A stretch of 19,443 nucleotides of DNA from CAYJBH01 sp964369445 (GTDB lineage: Bacteria > Bacillota > Clostridia > Oscillospirales > Ruminococcaceae), in contig CAYJFU010000041.1 in assembly GCA_964369445.1 (NCBI GenBank), positions 1 to 19,443 of the forward strand. The letters are read 5' to 3'. Made by a program: the position numbers and the translations under genes. Under the pieces are notes generated by a model. That model worked only from the letters and a program-made list of their open reading frames with translations, was not told where the DNA came from and searched no databases. How positions within the stretch are numbered: the first letter of the stretch is position 1; every line of letters starts with the position of its first letter. Shown piece by piece: positions 7,584 through 14,434 of the stretch.

Positions 7584-7726
7584 TGTGACTAAAAACTAAA
7601 GGTGCATAGCGACTGACTATTATAGATTTGTAATGCAATAACTTGATATTTTTCACAACTTAAAGCTTATTATCTAGTCGAAAACAACATAAGCCTTTCA
7701 AGGTTCGGCTTTAGCTATTAGTCACA
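7584..7726. repeat. Imperfect inverted-repeat element, priA-def gap
   Basis: TGTGACTAAAAACTAAAG (7584-7601) and the reverse complement of 7709-7726, TGTGACTAATAGCTAAAG, agree at 16 of 18 positions. Similarity continues weakly outward (a CAAAAC block on both sides) and inward (CGACT). The terminus TGTGTGACTAAAAACT matches TGTGTCACCAAAAACT of the element at 12514-12676, which suggests a shared family. A small hairpin AAGCC...GGCTT (7691-7711) sits at the right end. Confidence 0.5.
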
Positions 7727-7773
7727 AGTGCGTTTTGCACTTGCCCTGCCAAAAGCAACAAAAGGAGAAAAAC

Positions 7774-8319
7774 ATGGCACTTAGAAACATATTACATGAT
7801 GGCGATACAACGCTGACAAAACAGTCACGACCGGTTACGGAGTTTAACCAGCGATTACACCAACTGCTGGACGACCTTGCCGAAACGGTAGAGGACGCAA
7901 ACGGGTTGGGACTTGCCGCGCCACAGGTGGGCGTATTAAGGCGCGTTGCTGTCGTCCTTGACGAGTTCGAGACAGAGGACGGTGAGATTGAGTACGAGAT
8001 AATTGAGATGGTCAACCCCAAAATCGTCGAGTGTGGCGGCGAGGTAACTCGCTTTGAGGGCTGTCTGTCCTTTCCCGGTCTGCACGGCGAGATTAAACGT
8101 AGTGAGTGGGTGCTGTTGCAGGCGCAGGACAGGCTTGGAAACGAGTTTACTCTCGAGGCAAACGGCATGTTAGCGCGCGCCGTACAACATGAACTTGACC
8201 ACCTTGACGGTGTGACTATCCGCAACAATGCCCCTGCACTCTATACCGAAGCTCAGATAGATGACATGGTCGACAAAGCAAGATCCGAGGGCAAGGACAT
8301 CGAGGGAGAGAACCGTTGA
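7774..8319 (+). CDS. def: Peptide deformylase
   Basis: 181 residues. Removes the formyl group from the N-terminal methionine of new proteins; metal-dependent and cytoplasmic. All three family motifs are intact: GLGLAAPQVG (motif I), EGCLSFPG (motif II, metal-ligand Cys) and QHELDHLDG (motif III, HExxH). ATG 7774 follows an AAAGGAG site by six bases; an upstream in-frame start at 7735 is rejected because it lacks such a site. The last four bases overlap the fmt start (TTGA), the usual def-fmt coupling that joins formylation and deformylation. Confidence 0.96.
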   Translation: MALRNILHDGDTTLTKQSRPVTEFNQRLHQLLDDLAETVEDANGLGLAAPQVGVLRRVAVVLDEFETEDGEIEYEIIEMVNPKIVECGGEVTRFEGCLSFPGLHGEIKRSEWVLLQAQDRLGNEFTLEANGMLARAVQHELDHLDGVTIRNNAPALYTEAQIDDMVDKARSEGKDIEGENR

Positions 8320-9234
8320 ACATAGTATTTATGGGTTCGCCGCCCATTGCCGCACAGGCGCTAAAAGCCTTACTTGATACCGAGCACAACATACAAGCGG
8401 TTTTTACGCGTGAAAAAAAGCCGGTGGGGCGCAAGCGTGTGCTTACACCGACAGCGGTGGGTGCACTCGCACAGGAGCGCAGTCTGACCGTCCATGAACC
8501 AAAGACGTTAAAAAGCGACGAGTGGTGCGAGGTCATAAAACAGCTGTCACCGGATATAATTGTTGTTNNNNNNNNNNTACGGCAGAATACTGCCCAAAGC
8601 CATTTTGGACATACCGAAGTACGGCTGTATAAATTTACACGTTTCGGCACTTCCAAATTACCGAGGTGCCGCACCCATACAGCGCGCAATAATGAACGGC
8701 GACACCACCACCGGTGTTACGATAATGCGCATGGACGAGGGTCTCGACACCGGCGATATAATCAAAACCGAGCATTTTGACATACAGCCAAACGACAACG
8801 CTCAGGACATATTTGACAGAACACAGCAGGTGGGAATACCGCTACTCTTGCAGGTTTTGCAGGATATCAAAGCAGGGCGTGCCGTCTACACACCGCAACA
8901 GCACAGCGAGGCGACCCACGCACCGCCCATAACCAAGGCAGAGCTTGTGTGTGAGGTTACCATGACGGCCGAGAAAATCCACAACACTGCACGTGGTGTT
9001 TATCCGTTTTTGCAGGCACCGTTGACACTGTGCGACACCAAGTGCGGTCTGTGCGAGACAGAGGTGAGCAACCTTACCGGCGCCGCCGGAGAGGTGGTCG
9101 CCACAAAGCCGTTTACCGTCGCGTGCGGTGAGGGCGCACTTGTTATAAATATGTTACAGCCGGAGGGCAAAAAAACCATGCCCGGCACAGCATTTGCGGC
9201 AGGCAGACGGTTAAAGGTCGGGGATAAAGTATAG
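8316..9234 (+). CDS. fmt: Methionyl-tRNA formyltransferase (interrupted by an assembly gap)
   Basis: Formylates initiator Met-tRNA with 10-formyltetrahydrofolate. The N-terminal part reads NIVFMGSPPIAAQALKALL up to SPDIIVV, then ten N, then YGRILPKAILDIPKYGCINLHVSALPNYRGAAPIQRAI and DEGLDTGDIIKTE, in a different frame. The family normally reads IVVAAYGQILP here, so about two codons are missing and the frame change comes from the fixed-length filler. Catalytic Asn and His (INLH) and Asp (LDTGD) are present. The C-terminal OB-like domain runs to the stop. Total is near 305 residues, the usual size. The start is TTG, overlapping the def stop, with a GAGGGAGAG site upstream. Confidence 0.92.
8568..8577. 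other. Assembly gap of ten N inside fmt
   Basis: Ten N exactly. By comparison with the expected protein (VV-AA-YG) the true missing sequence is about six bases, so the length is a placeholder. Confidence 0.9.
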
Positions 9235-9295
9235 GAAGTGGCTTTTGTAAATTTAACATACACGGAAAGAAAAACAGTTGTATTTTCGAGGTTAC

Positions 9296-9301
9296 TATAA
9301 T
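9296..9301 (+). promoter_or_regulatory. Possible -10 box for the GPH transporter gene
   Basis: A TATAAT box lies 54 bases before the start codon, within the small palindrome ACTAT-A-ATAGT (9294-9304). I cannot find a good -35 at 16-18 bases: TTGTAT (9278-9283) is only 12 bases away. A TTGACT at 9314 with TAACAT 18 bases later would start transcription at the ribosome site, so it is less likely. Confidence 0.25.
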
Positions 9302-9355
9302 AGTTCATTTATTTTGACTTAACAGTATCTATCAAACTAACATCGAGGTGGAATT

Positions 9356-10789
9356 ATGGAAAAAGTCTCTTTGCGCACGCGACTTTCCTACGGACTGGGG
9401 TGTATCGGGCGCGATATGTCCTACACACTCGTAAACACCTTCATTTTGACCTATTTAACATTTGCCGTAGGTCTTTCCAACAGCGAGCTTGCCGTTGTCG
9501 GTGCCATAATGCTTTTTGCAAGGGTTTGGGATGCTGTCAACGACCCAATTATGGGTACTATTATCGACAACACGCGCACACGCTTTGGCAAGTTCAAACC
9601 GTGGATTATCGGCGGCGCAGTCGTCAACTCAATATTCATTATACTGCTTTTTACCGATTTTGGGCAGTCCGGCACGCTGTTTTTGACGGTGTTTGGCATA
9701 ACATATATCCTTTGGGGCATGACCTACACGGTCAATGACATCTCCTACTGGTCCATGCTCCCCTCACTTACCACCGACCAAAAGGAGCGCGAGCGCACCG
9801 GCTCGCTTGCCCGTATCGGCGCCAGCATCGGACTTTTCGTCGTCACGGCGCTTGTACCGCTAATAACGCAACTGGGCAACATCACGCAGATGTATAACAT
9901 TATCGCAATAGTCATTGCGGTGGTGTTTGTTCTGTGCCAAGTGCTTGTTGTCGTCGGGGTTAAACAGCCACAAAATGACATCACCGGCGCACAAAACTCC
10001 GTCACATTGAAGGAGATGCGGTCGGCAATTTTTAAAAATGATCAACTGCTGGCTGTCATCGGCTGCATACTGCTTTTCAACGTCGGCTACTTTACCACTA
10101 CAGGTTTCGGCCTTTATTTCTTCTACTTTGACTACGGCGTGTACGGTGGCAGTGAGTACACGATTTTTGCGGCGGTGCTGGGTGTAACGCAGATAGTTAC
10201 GCTTGCATTTTACAGCGTTTTCAGCAAACATTTCACACGCACACAACTTTATACCATCGCAACGGTACTGGTTGTCATCGGGTATGTCGGATTTATGAGC
10301 GTCGGCTATCTACTGCCAATGAGTATGCTGTGGCTGTGCATTTCGGGGTTTTTTATGTTCTGCGGACAGGCCATAATACAGCTATTGGTACTTATGCTTT
10401 TGGCGGACACGATAGAATACGGCCAGTGGAAACTCGGCAAGCGCACCGAAAGCATAATATTTGCGCTCAACCCCTTTGTCGTGAAATTGAGCTTTGCACT
10501 GCAAGCACTGGTCGTCACCGGCACGCTTATTGTGTCCGGTCTTAACCCTATTGCAAACGAAATATCCACCCTTGAAAGCAACTCAGCACTCTCAAAGGAG
10601 CAGGTGCTGTTGCAGGCGAACGAGGTTGTCGCCACCGTCACGCCGGATATGAAACTTATCATGCGCCTTTCGATGATAGTACTGCCTCTTTTACTTATAC
10701 TGTGCAGTTACTTCTGCTACAGGAAATTTTACAAGATTGATAAACAGTTTTATGATAGGATAATCAGCGAATTAAAGGAGCGCAGATAA
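9356..10789 (+). CDS. GPH-family sugar:cation symporter (MelB/XynP-like)
   Basis: 477 residues with about 12 hydrophobic spans, an inner-membrane protein of the glycoside-pentoside-hexuronide:cation symporter family in the major facilitator superfamily. Signature regions: SYGLGCIGRDMSYTLVNTFILTYLT at the start, the cation-site motif ARVWDAVNDPIMGTIIDNTRTRFGKFKPWI with its two aspartates, WGMTYTVNDISYWSMLPSL, and TIEYGQWKLGKRTESIIFAL with NPFVVKL in the second half. ATG 9356 follows GAGGTGG. No glycosidase or sugar kinase lies beside it, so the substrate (probably a di- or oligosaccharide, pentoside or hexuronide) cannot be named. It is a single-gene unit, convergent with the ABC transporter genes. 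Confidence 0.9.
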   Translation: MEKVSLRTRLSYGLGCIGRDMSYTLVNTFILTYLTFAVGLSNSELAVVGAIMLFARVWDAVNDPIMGTIIDNTRTRFGKFKPWIIGGAVVNSIFIILLFTDFGQSGTLFLTVFGITYILWGMTYTVNDISYWSMLPSLTTDQKERERTGSLARIGASIGLFVVTALVPLITQLGNITQMYNIIAIVIAVVFVLCQVLVVVGVKQPQNDITGAQNSVTLKEMRSAIFKNDQLLAVIGCILLFNVGYFTTTGFGLYFFYFDYGVYGGSEYTIFAAVLGVTQIVTLAFYSVFSKHFTRTQLYTIATVLVVIGYVGFMSVGYLLPMSMLWLCISGFFMFCGQAIIQLLVLMLLADTIEYGQWKLGKRTESIIFALNPFVVKLSFALQALVVTGTLIVSGLNPIANEISTLESNSALSKEQVLLQANEVVATVTPDMKLIMRLSMIVLPLLLILCSYFCYRKFYKIDKQFYDRIISELKERR

Positions 10790-10809
10790 GCATAGCAGCT
10801 ATGTCAAAA

Positions 10810-10856
10810 TTCCCGAAAACATACCCCCGCCGGCGGCGGGGGTATGTTTTCGGGAA
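10810..10856. repeat. GC-core hairpin, copy C (between convergent genes)
   Basis: Perfect 22-base arms (10810-10831 and 10835-10856) around a GGC loop. The outer arm is TTCCCGAAAACATA and the inner part of the arm is CCCCCGCC, giving the 19-base core CCCCCGCCGGCGGCGGGGG. It lies 20 bases after the transporter stop (+) and 11 bases after the ABC ATPase stop (-). On the - strand it is followed by AATTTTGAC, a short U-tract; on the + strand by AAAAAGCCAAC, which is not a U-tract. It may work as a terminator for the - strand operon and as a barrier or stabiliser for the other. Confidence 0.9.
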
Positions 10857-10867
10857 AAAGCCAACAT

Positions 10868-11647
10868 CTACAAATTCTTCGACAAAAACTGACGTGTCCT
10901 CTCATGAGTCGGCCGCTCAATAACGTCGTGCGGTGCTCCCCTTTCGAGAATGTGTCCGCCGTCCATAAATATAACTTCGTCGGCGACATCGCGTGCGAAA
11001 TTCATCTCGTGGGTGACGATAATCATCGTCGTGTGTTTTTCCGCCAGTGAGCGGATAACCTTTAGCACTTCGCCGGTAAGCTCTGGATCGAGTGCTGACG
11101 TAGGCTCATCAAAACAAAGTATATCGGGGTTTAGCGCAAGCGCACGTGCTATTGCCACGCGCTGTTGCTGACCGCCGGACAGTTGGTGGGGGTAGTTGCC
11201 GAGCTTGTCGTCAAGTCCCATCTGCTGTAGAATACTTACAGAATACTGCTTTATGTCGTCAAGGATAACCTTTTTGTCACTGCTGTAGTTGGGTTTGCCC
11301 TTTGCAAGCAACTGTTGCGCAAGCATGACGTTTTGCAGTGCCGTGTACTGTGGAAAGAGGTTGAAGGACTGGAAAACCATGCCAAAATGCAAGCGTTTTT
11401 TTCTTACATCCGCTTCGCGTTTTGACTGCATTGCGTCACCGTCAAACAGCACCTCACCGTTAACGCTGATAATGCCGCGGCTCGGCGTTTCCAAAAAGTT
11501 AAGACAACGAAGCAGTGTCGTCTTGCCGGAACCGGATGAGCCGATTATCGCAAGCGCCTTTCCCTTTTCAAGGTCAAAGCTTATATTTTCGAGCACGCGC
11601 GTGGTGCCGAAATGTTTTTCAAGATTTTTGACCTCCAATACGGACAT
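10868..11647 (-). CDS. Polar amino acid ABC transporter, ATP-binding protein
   Basis: 259 residues, GlnQ/HisP-type ATPase. Walker A GSSGSGKTTL (near residue 36), Q-loop VFQSFNLFPQYT, signature LSGGQQQRVAIARAL, Walker B ILCFDEPTSALDPE, and H-loop VTHEMNFARDVADEVIFMDGG are all intact. It powers the permease encoded eight bases upstream. Its ATG at 11647 has an AGGAGA site (positions 11651-11656 on this strand) overlapping the permease stop. It is the last gene of the solute-binding protein-permease-ATPase group. Substrate class is inferred from family: glutamine, cystine, arginine or a similar polar amino acid. Confidence 0.94.
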   Translation of the reverse strand: MSVLEVKNLEKHFGTTRVLENISFDLEKGKALAIIGSSGSGKTTLLRCLNFLETPSRGIISVNGEVLFDGDAMQSKREADVRKKRLHFGMVFQSFNLFPQYTALQNVMLAQQLLAKGKPNYSSDKKVILDDIKQYSVSILQQMGLDDKLGNYPHQLSGGQQQRVAIARALALNPDILCFDEPTSALDPELTGEVLKVIRSLAEKHTTMIIVTHEMNFARDVADEVIFMDGGHILERGAPHDVIERPTHERTRQFLSKNL

Positions 11648-11655
11648 GTTGTCTC

Positions 11656-12414
11656 CTATATTTTAAAGTATTCAAGACGCCTTTCTATCCACGAGAACAG
11701 CAGTGTCAGCAAGCCAACAAACACCAAAAAGTATATTGCCGTCGAAAAAAGCGGCCATATAATGCCGGAGGATGCGTACTCGCGCGCCGTCATGATTATT
11801 TCCACGTTGGATATGTAGTTTGCAAGGGCCGTATCCTTGACAAGGGTTATGATTTCGTTGCCCATCGGTGGCATAATTCTTTTAAAAAGTTGCATGAGTT
11901 TAACTTTAAAAAATATCTGTACCGGATTCATACCCAGCACCTGTGCCGCCTCTGTTTGGCCTTTGGGGATGCCCTCTATTCCGCCGCGGTACACCTCGGA
12001 AAAGTAGCAGGCGTAATTTATGCTAAACGCCACTACCGCCGCAACAAAGCGACCACTGCTACCGGCAGGCCACGGTGACTGAAAACCCAACAGACCGGGT
12101 CCCAGATAGATAACAAGTATCTGCAACAACAGCGGTGTGCCCCTTATTATCCATACGAAAAATCTGACTACAGCGCTGATGGGTCTAAAGGCGAGCTTTA
12201 CGCTTTTAGCTCCTCTTTTTATCTTAAACGAAAACAGGGACAGCCGGTTCATCGAGCCGAAAGATACTACAAACCCGAGCGGTATGGCAAACAACAACGT
12301 AAAGAAAAACAACTCCACGTTTATCATAAACCCTTCGCTCAGACGTGCAAATATCGCCGCGCTCTCATTCACCGATACTGTCTCCATTTTATTATTGCAT
12401 TTAGGGTGTGTCAC
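11656..12414 (-). CDS. Polar amino acid ABC transporter, permease
   Basis: About 243-252 residues with around five membrane spans, HisM/GlnP type. Seen: N-terminal ELFFFTLLFAIPLGFVVSF, the RGTPLLLQILVIYLG motif, NYACYFSEVYRGGIEGIPKGQTEAAQVLG with the EAA loop that docks on the ATPase, and a closing span before WIERRLEYFKI. The start is uncertain. A GTG at 12414 has only a weak CAGG site, taken from the foot of hairpin D, and an ATG at 12387 has no visible ribosome site. I keep the longer form. It probably forms a homodimer, since only one permease gene is present. Confidence 0.9.
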   Translation of the reverse strand: MTHPKCNNKMETVSVNESAAIFARLSEGFMINVELFFFTLLFAIPLGFVVSFGSMNRLSLFSFKIKRGAKSVKLAFRPISAVVRFFVWIIRGTPLLLQILVIYLGPGLLGFQSPWPAGSSGRFVAAVVAFSINYACYFSEVYRGGIEGIPKGQTEAAQVLGMNPVQIFFKVKLMQLFKRIMPPMGNEIITLVKDTALANYISNVEIIMTAREYASSGIIWPLFSTAIYFLVFVGLLTLLFSWIERRLEYFKI

Positions 12415-12422
12415 ACGGTAAC

Positions 12423-12469
12423 CTGCGTTTCATATCCCACCGCCGGTGGCGGTGGGATATGAAACGCAG
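12423..12469. repeat. GC-core hairpin, copy D (binding protein-permease gap)
   Basis: Perfect 22-base arms (12423-12444, 12448-12469) around a GGT loop. The outer arm is CTGCGTTTCATAT and the inner half-core is CCCACCGCC. It has the same 22+3+22 geometry as copy C but an entirely different outer arm. On the transcribed (-) strand it lies just before the permease start, so it could protect the 3' end of the binding-protein message from decay or lower permease expression. The right flank is AAAGCCAAATC. Confidence 0.9.
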
Positions 12470-12513
12470 AAAGCCAAATCGGGTGCTATGTGTCTACATC
12501 CGTTGACACTCCA

Positions 12514-12676
12514 TAGTACCTTGTGTCACCAAAAACTTTACATGTCTGTCAGCTGTTTTTGCCCAAAACTTCGCCCGCGTCAATCGAAATACACAAAGTA
12601 TTCCTTAATCCTCCGCCTTTTTTGAACAAAAACATCTCGACATCTATTGTAAACTTTTGAATGACACAGGGTACTA
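12514..12676. repeat. Imperfect inverted-repeat element with 29-base ends
   Basis: The left end 12514-12542 (TAGTACCTTGTGTCACC...) and the reverse complement of 12648-12676 (TAGTACCCTGTGTCATT...) agree at 24 of 29 positions. Similarity continues inward with small gaps: ATGTC, then TGTTTTTG on both sides, with a weak CG-rich block near the middle, so almost the whole 163 bases can fold on itself. The right end coincides with the stop codon of the binding-protein gene. It has the layout of a MITE-like insertion, but I see no transposase and no clear target-site duplication. Confidence 0.5.
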
Positions 12677-13459
12677 GTCAGCAAGTTCCAGATTGTACTT
12701 GTCGGCAAGTGTCTGCATTGTGCCGTCTGCAACAAGCTCTTCGAATAAAGCATTAACCTCGTCACGCATGTCGCTACCCTGTCTGAATGCTACGCCGTAG
12801 TTTTCCTCAGCAAGATAGTCAACAATCTTAAGGTCGGAAAAGTCCGTGCCCTCGCCCATCATCGCGTTTGCAAGTGTCATATCCAGTACCGCCGCTGTGG
12901 CTGTGCCGGCTTTTACCTCAAGTAGGCAGTCCGTCTGCACCGATTTGCCGACAAACTCTGCCTGTGCCAAGTTTGCATCTGCGCCCTCTCCCGTTATTTG
13001 GCTCTCGCCGGCGCTACCTATCTCGGCAACAACCGTCTGACCTATAAGCGATGAGGTGTCGGTGTACTCTGCATCAGCTTTCACAACGACGACCTGTGCG
13101 TTTTTAACGTAAGGCACGGTACATGCCATGTTTGCCTCACGCTCTGCGTCAAGTGTCATGCCGTTCCAGATGCAGTCGATGCTCTTGCCCGCAAGCTCAG
13201 CCTCTTTTGTGTCCCAGTTTATAAGTACAAACTCCGGCTCAACGCCAAGTTTTTCACTCACTATCGTTGCAAGTTCGGTGTCAAATCCGGTAAAAACGCC
13301 GCTTTCATCGGTGTAGTTCATCGGCTCGTAAACGGTGTAGCCTATGACAATCTTACCTTTTTCTTTGATGTATTCCGAGTCGCTTCCGCTCTCCTGTGCG
13401 CAAGCCGTCGCCGAAAATGCTATTACAATTACTAACAAAAGTGCTAAAATTCTTTTCAT
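12674..13459 (-). CDS. Polar amino acid ABC transporter, solute-binding lipoprotein
   Basis: 261 residues, family 3 extracellular solute-binding protein. Start ATG 13459 follows an ideal GGAGGAA site; a longer frame to 13486 adds a non-signal N-terminus. The signal peptide MKRILALLLVIVIAFSATAC ends in a lipobox-like ATAC, so the mature protein would be lipid-anchored outside the membrane. Domain signatures: GKIVIGYTVYEPMNY, GFDTELATIVSEKLGVEPEFV, SIDCIWNGMTLDAEREANM and the C-terminal NALFEELVADGTMQTLADKY. It leads the ABC operon. Stronger expression than the permease is expected and is consistent with the strong promoter upstream and the hairpin downstream. Confidence 0.93.
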   Translation of the reverse strand: MKRILALLLVIVIAFSATACAQESGSDSEYIKEKGKIVIGYTVYEPMNYTDESGVFTGFDTELATIVSEKLGVEPEFVLINWDTKEAELAGKSIDCIWNGMTLDAEREANMACTVPYVKNAQVVVVKADAEYTDTSSLIGQTVVAEIGSAGESQITGEGADANLAQAEFVGKSVQTDCLLEVKAGTATAAVLDMTLANAMMGEGTDFSDLKIVDYLAEENYGVAFRQGSDMRDEVNALFEELVADGTMQTLADKYNLELAD

Positions 13460-13489
13460 GTGGTTCTTCCTCCATTGAACGTACACACC

Positions 13490-13518
13490 ATTTTATCACA
13501 AAACTGCTCTGTTGTAAA
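13490..13518 (-). promoter_or_regulatory. Promoter of the ABC transporter operon
   Basis: On the - strand TTTACA (13513-13518) is followed after exactly 17 bases by TAAAAT (13490-13495), with a TG one base before the -10 (extended -10 form). The predicted start is about 30 bases before the ATG. CACACCATT (13484-13492) and its complement AATGGTGTG (13532-13540) flank the promoter, the first overlapping the -10. CCATTGAA (13472-13479) and TTCAATGG (13529-13536) form a second, overlapping pair. This looks like a regulator-binding arrangement. Confidence 0.65.
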
Positions 13519-13544
13519 TAGTTTAACTTTCAATGGTGTGGTTT

Positions 13545-14258
13545 TTAAGTTGACTGAATGTAATTCCAACCGCAGTCGTCGTGATAGATCATCTGCTTTG
13601 TCATACCACCGTCGATGCAGATGTTTTCCCCCGTTATAAACCCTGCCTTTTCCGAGCACAAAAACAGCACCATGTTCGCTATATCCTGCGGATTGCCCAC
13701 GCGCCCTGCCGGATGTTGGGTGGCATCCGCACCCTCATAGACTGTAAAGGCATTGTCAATCCAGCCCGGCGACACGCTGTTAACTCGGACAGTGCCTGAC
13801 AAGCTGACCGCCATTGCATGTGTCAGTGCGGCAATTCCGCCCTTTGCGGCGGTGTAGCTCTCCGTTTGAGGTTGGCTCATTCTGTCGCGGCTGGAGGATA
13901 TGTTGATCACCGAAGCGCCACTCGCAAAGTGCGGCACAAACAACTTAGTCAGATAAAACGCCGCCGTAACCCCCACGTTCAGCGCACCGGCAAACTCCTC
14001 GTATGTACAAGCGTTAATCCCTTTGAAAAGTGGCGGCGCGTTGTTGACAAGTATGTCAACTTTACCATAGTCTGCCACAACCTTTTCAGCAAACGACTCG
14101 AGTATGTTTTTGTTGCCAATATCTCCGACAAAGTAGTCGTTTTGTGCAGTGTCGATGATACAAACATTACCACCTGCCGCTTTAAATTGCTGTGCAATGC
14201 AAGCGCCTATACCGCCGGCGCCACCTGTTATGACAATAGTTTTATCGGTAAACTTCAT
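13545..14258 (-). CDS. Short-chain dehydrogenase/reductase (SDR)
   Basis: 237 residues, classical SDR with a Rossmann fold. Seen: cofactor loop TGGAGGIG (residues 11-18), DIG near 46-48, NNAP where the family usually has NNAG (72-75), catalytic Ser in INISSSRD (about 121-123), Tyr135 and Lys139 in YTAAKGG, PGW at the substrate side, and ENICIDGGMT near the end. An Asp after the second beta strand (IID, residue 36) suggests NAD(H) rather than NADP(H). ATG 14258 has a GAGGTGA site. Its substrate is unknown. It sits between the DHA kinase genes and the ABC operon on the same strand, separated by hairpin E from the former, so it may be its own unit. Confidence 0.85.
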   Translation of the reverse strand: MKFTDKTIVITGGAGGIGACIAQQFKAAGGNVCIIDTAQNDYFVGDIGNKNILESFAEKVVADYGKVDILVNNAPPLFKGINACTYEEFAGALNVGVTAAFYLTKLFVPHFASGASVINISSSRDRMSQPQTESYTAAKGGIAALTHAMAVSLSGTVRVNSVSPGWIDNAFTVYEGADATQHPAGRVGNPQDIANMVLFLCSEKAGFITGENICIDGGMTKQMIYHDDCGWNYIQST

Positions 14259-14286
14259 TTTTCACCTCATAAAAGTTGCACGGTCA

Positions 14287-14352
14287 CTACAGTCAATTAA
14301 CTTGAAAGTCATAAGACTTACCGCAGTTAGCAGTTTAACTTTAGTGCTGTAG
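14287..14352. repeat. Imperfect inverted repeat upstream of the SDR gene
   Basis: CTACAG (14287-14292) and CTGTAG (14347-14352) pair, with TTAACTT/AAGTTAA-like and AAGTC/GACTT blocks inside, separated by unequal spacers. The right arm contains CTTTAGTGC, the same nine bases found at 1871-1879 in the leuC-leuD element. Its right end lies about 19 bases from hairpin E. Evidence for one folded unit is weak because of the gaps. Confidence 0.3.
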
Positions 14353-14371
14353 AGCCTTCTAAATAAGCCAA

Positions 14372-14410
14372 CATACTCTTACCCCCGCCGCCAGCGGGGG
14401 TAAGAGTATG
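14372..14410. repeat. GC-core hairpin, copy E (3' of dhaKL)
   Basis: Perfect 17-base arms CATACTCTTACCCCCGC (14372-14388) and complement (14394-14410) around CGCCA. The core CCCCCGCCGCCAGCGGGGG differs from copy C only in the central bases. It begins 24 bases after the dhaKL stop on the - strand and is followed there by TTGGCTTATTTAG, moderately T-rich but not a run. The position suits a transcript end for gldA-dhaKL. Confidence 0.88.
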
Positions 14411-14434
14411 AAAAGTCAGTAGATTATTAAAAAC

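Larger units (their letters stand above)
7457..7773. other. Long intergenic region between priA and def
   Basis: 317 bases with no credible open reading frame and a clearly lower GC content than the flanking genes. It holds hairpin copy B (7494-7530) and an imperfect inverted repeat (7584-7726). The last 13 bases carry the def ribosome site AAAGGAG. A weak promoter-like pair, TTGATA (7643-7648) and TATTAT (7668-7673), has a 19-base spacer, which is long, so I do not call it. The def-fmt pair probably has its own promoter somewhere in this region. Confidence 0.6.

Noticed and set aside
8316..9234. fmt as a frameshifted pseudogene
   Set aside because: The frame change falls exactly at a ten-N filler and the protein reads on normally after it, so it is an assembly matter.
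10810..10856. Textbook rho-independent terminator
   Set aside because: On the + strand the stem is followed by AAAAAGCC, and on the - strand by only a short AATTTTG. The other copies have even less, so I list them as repeats with a possible termination role.
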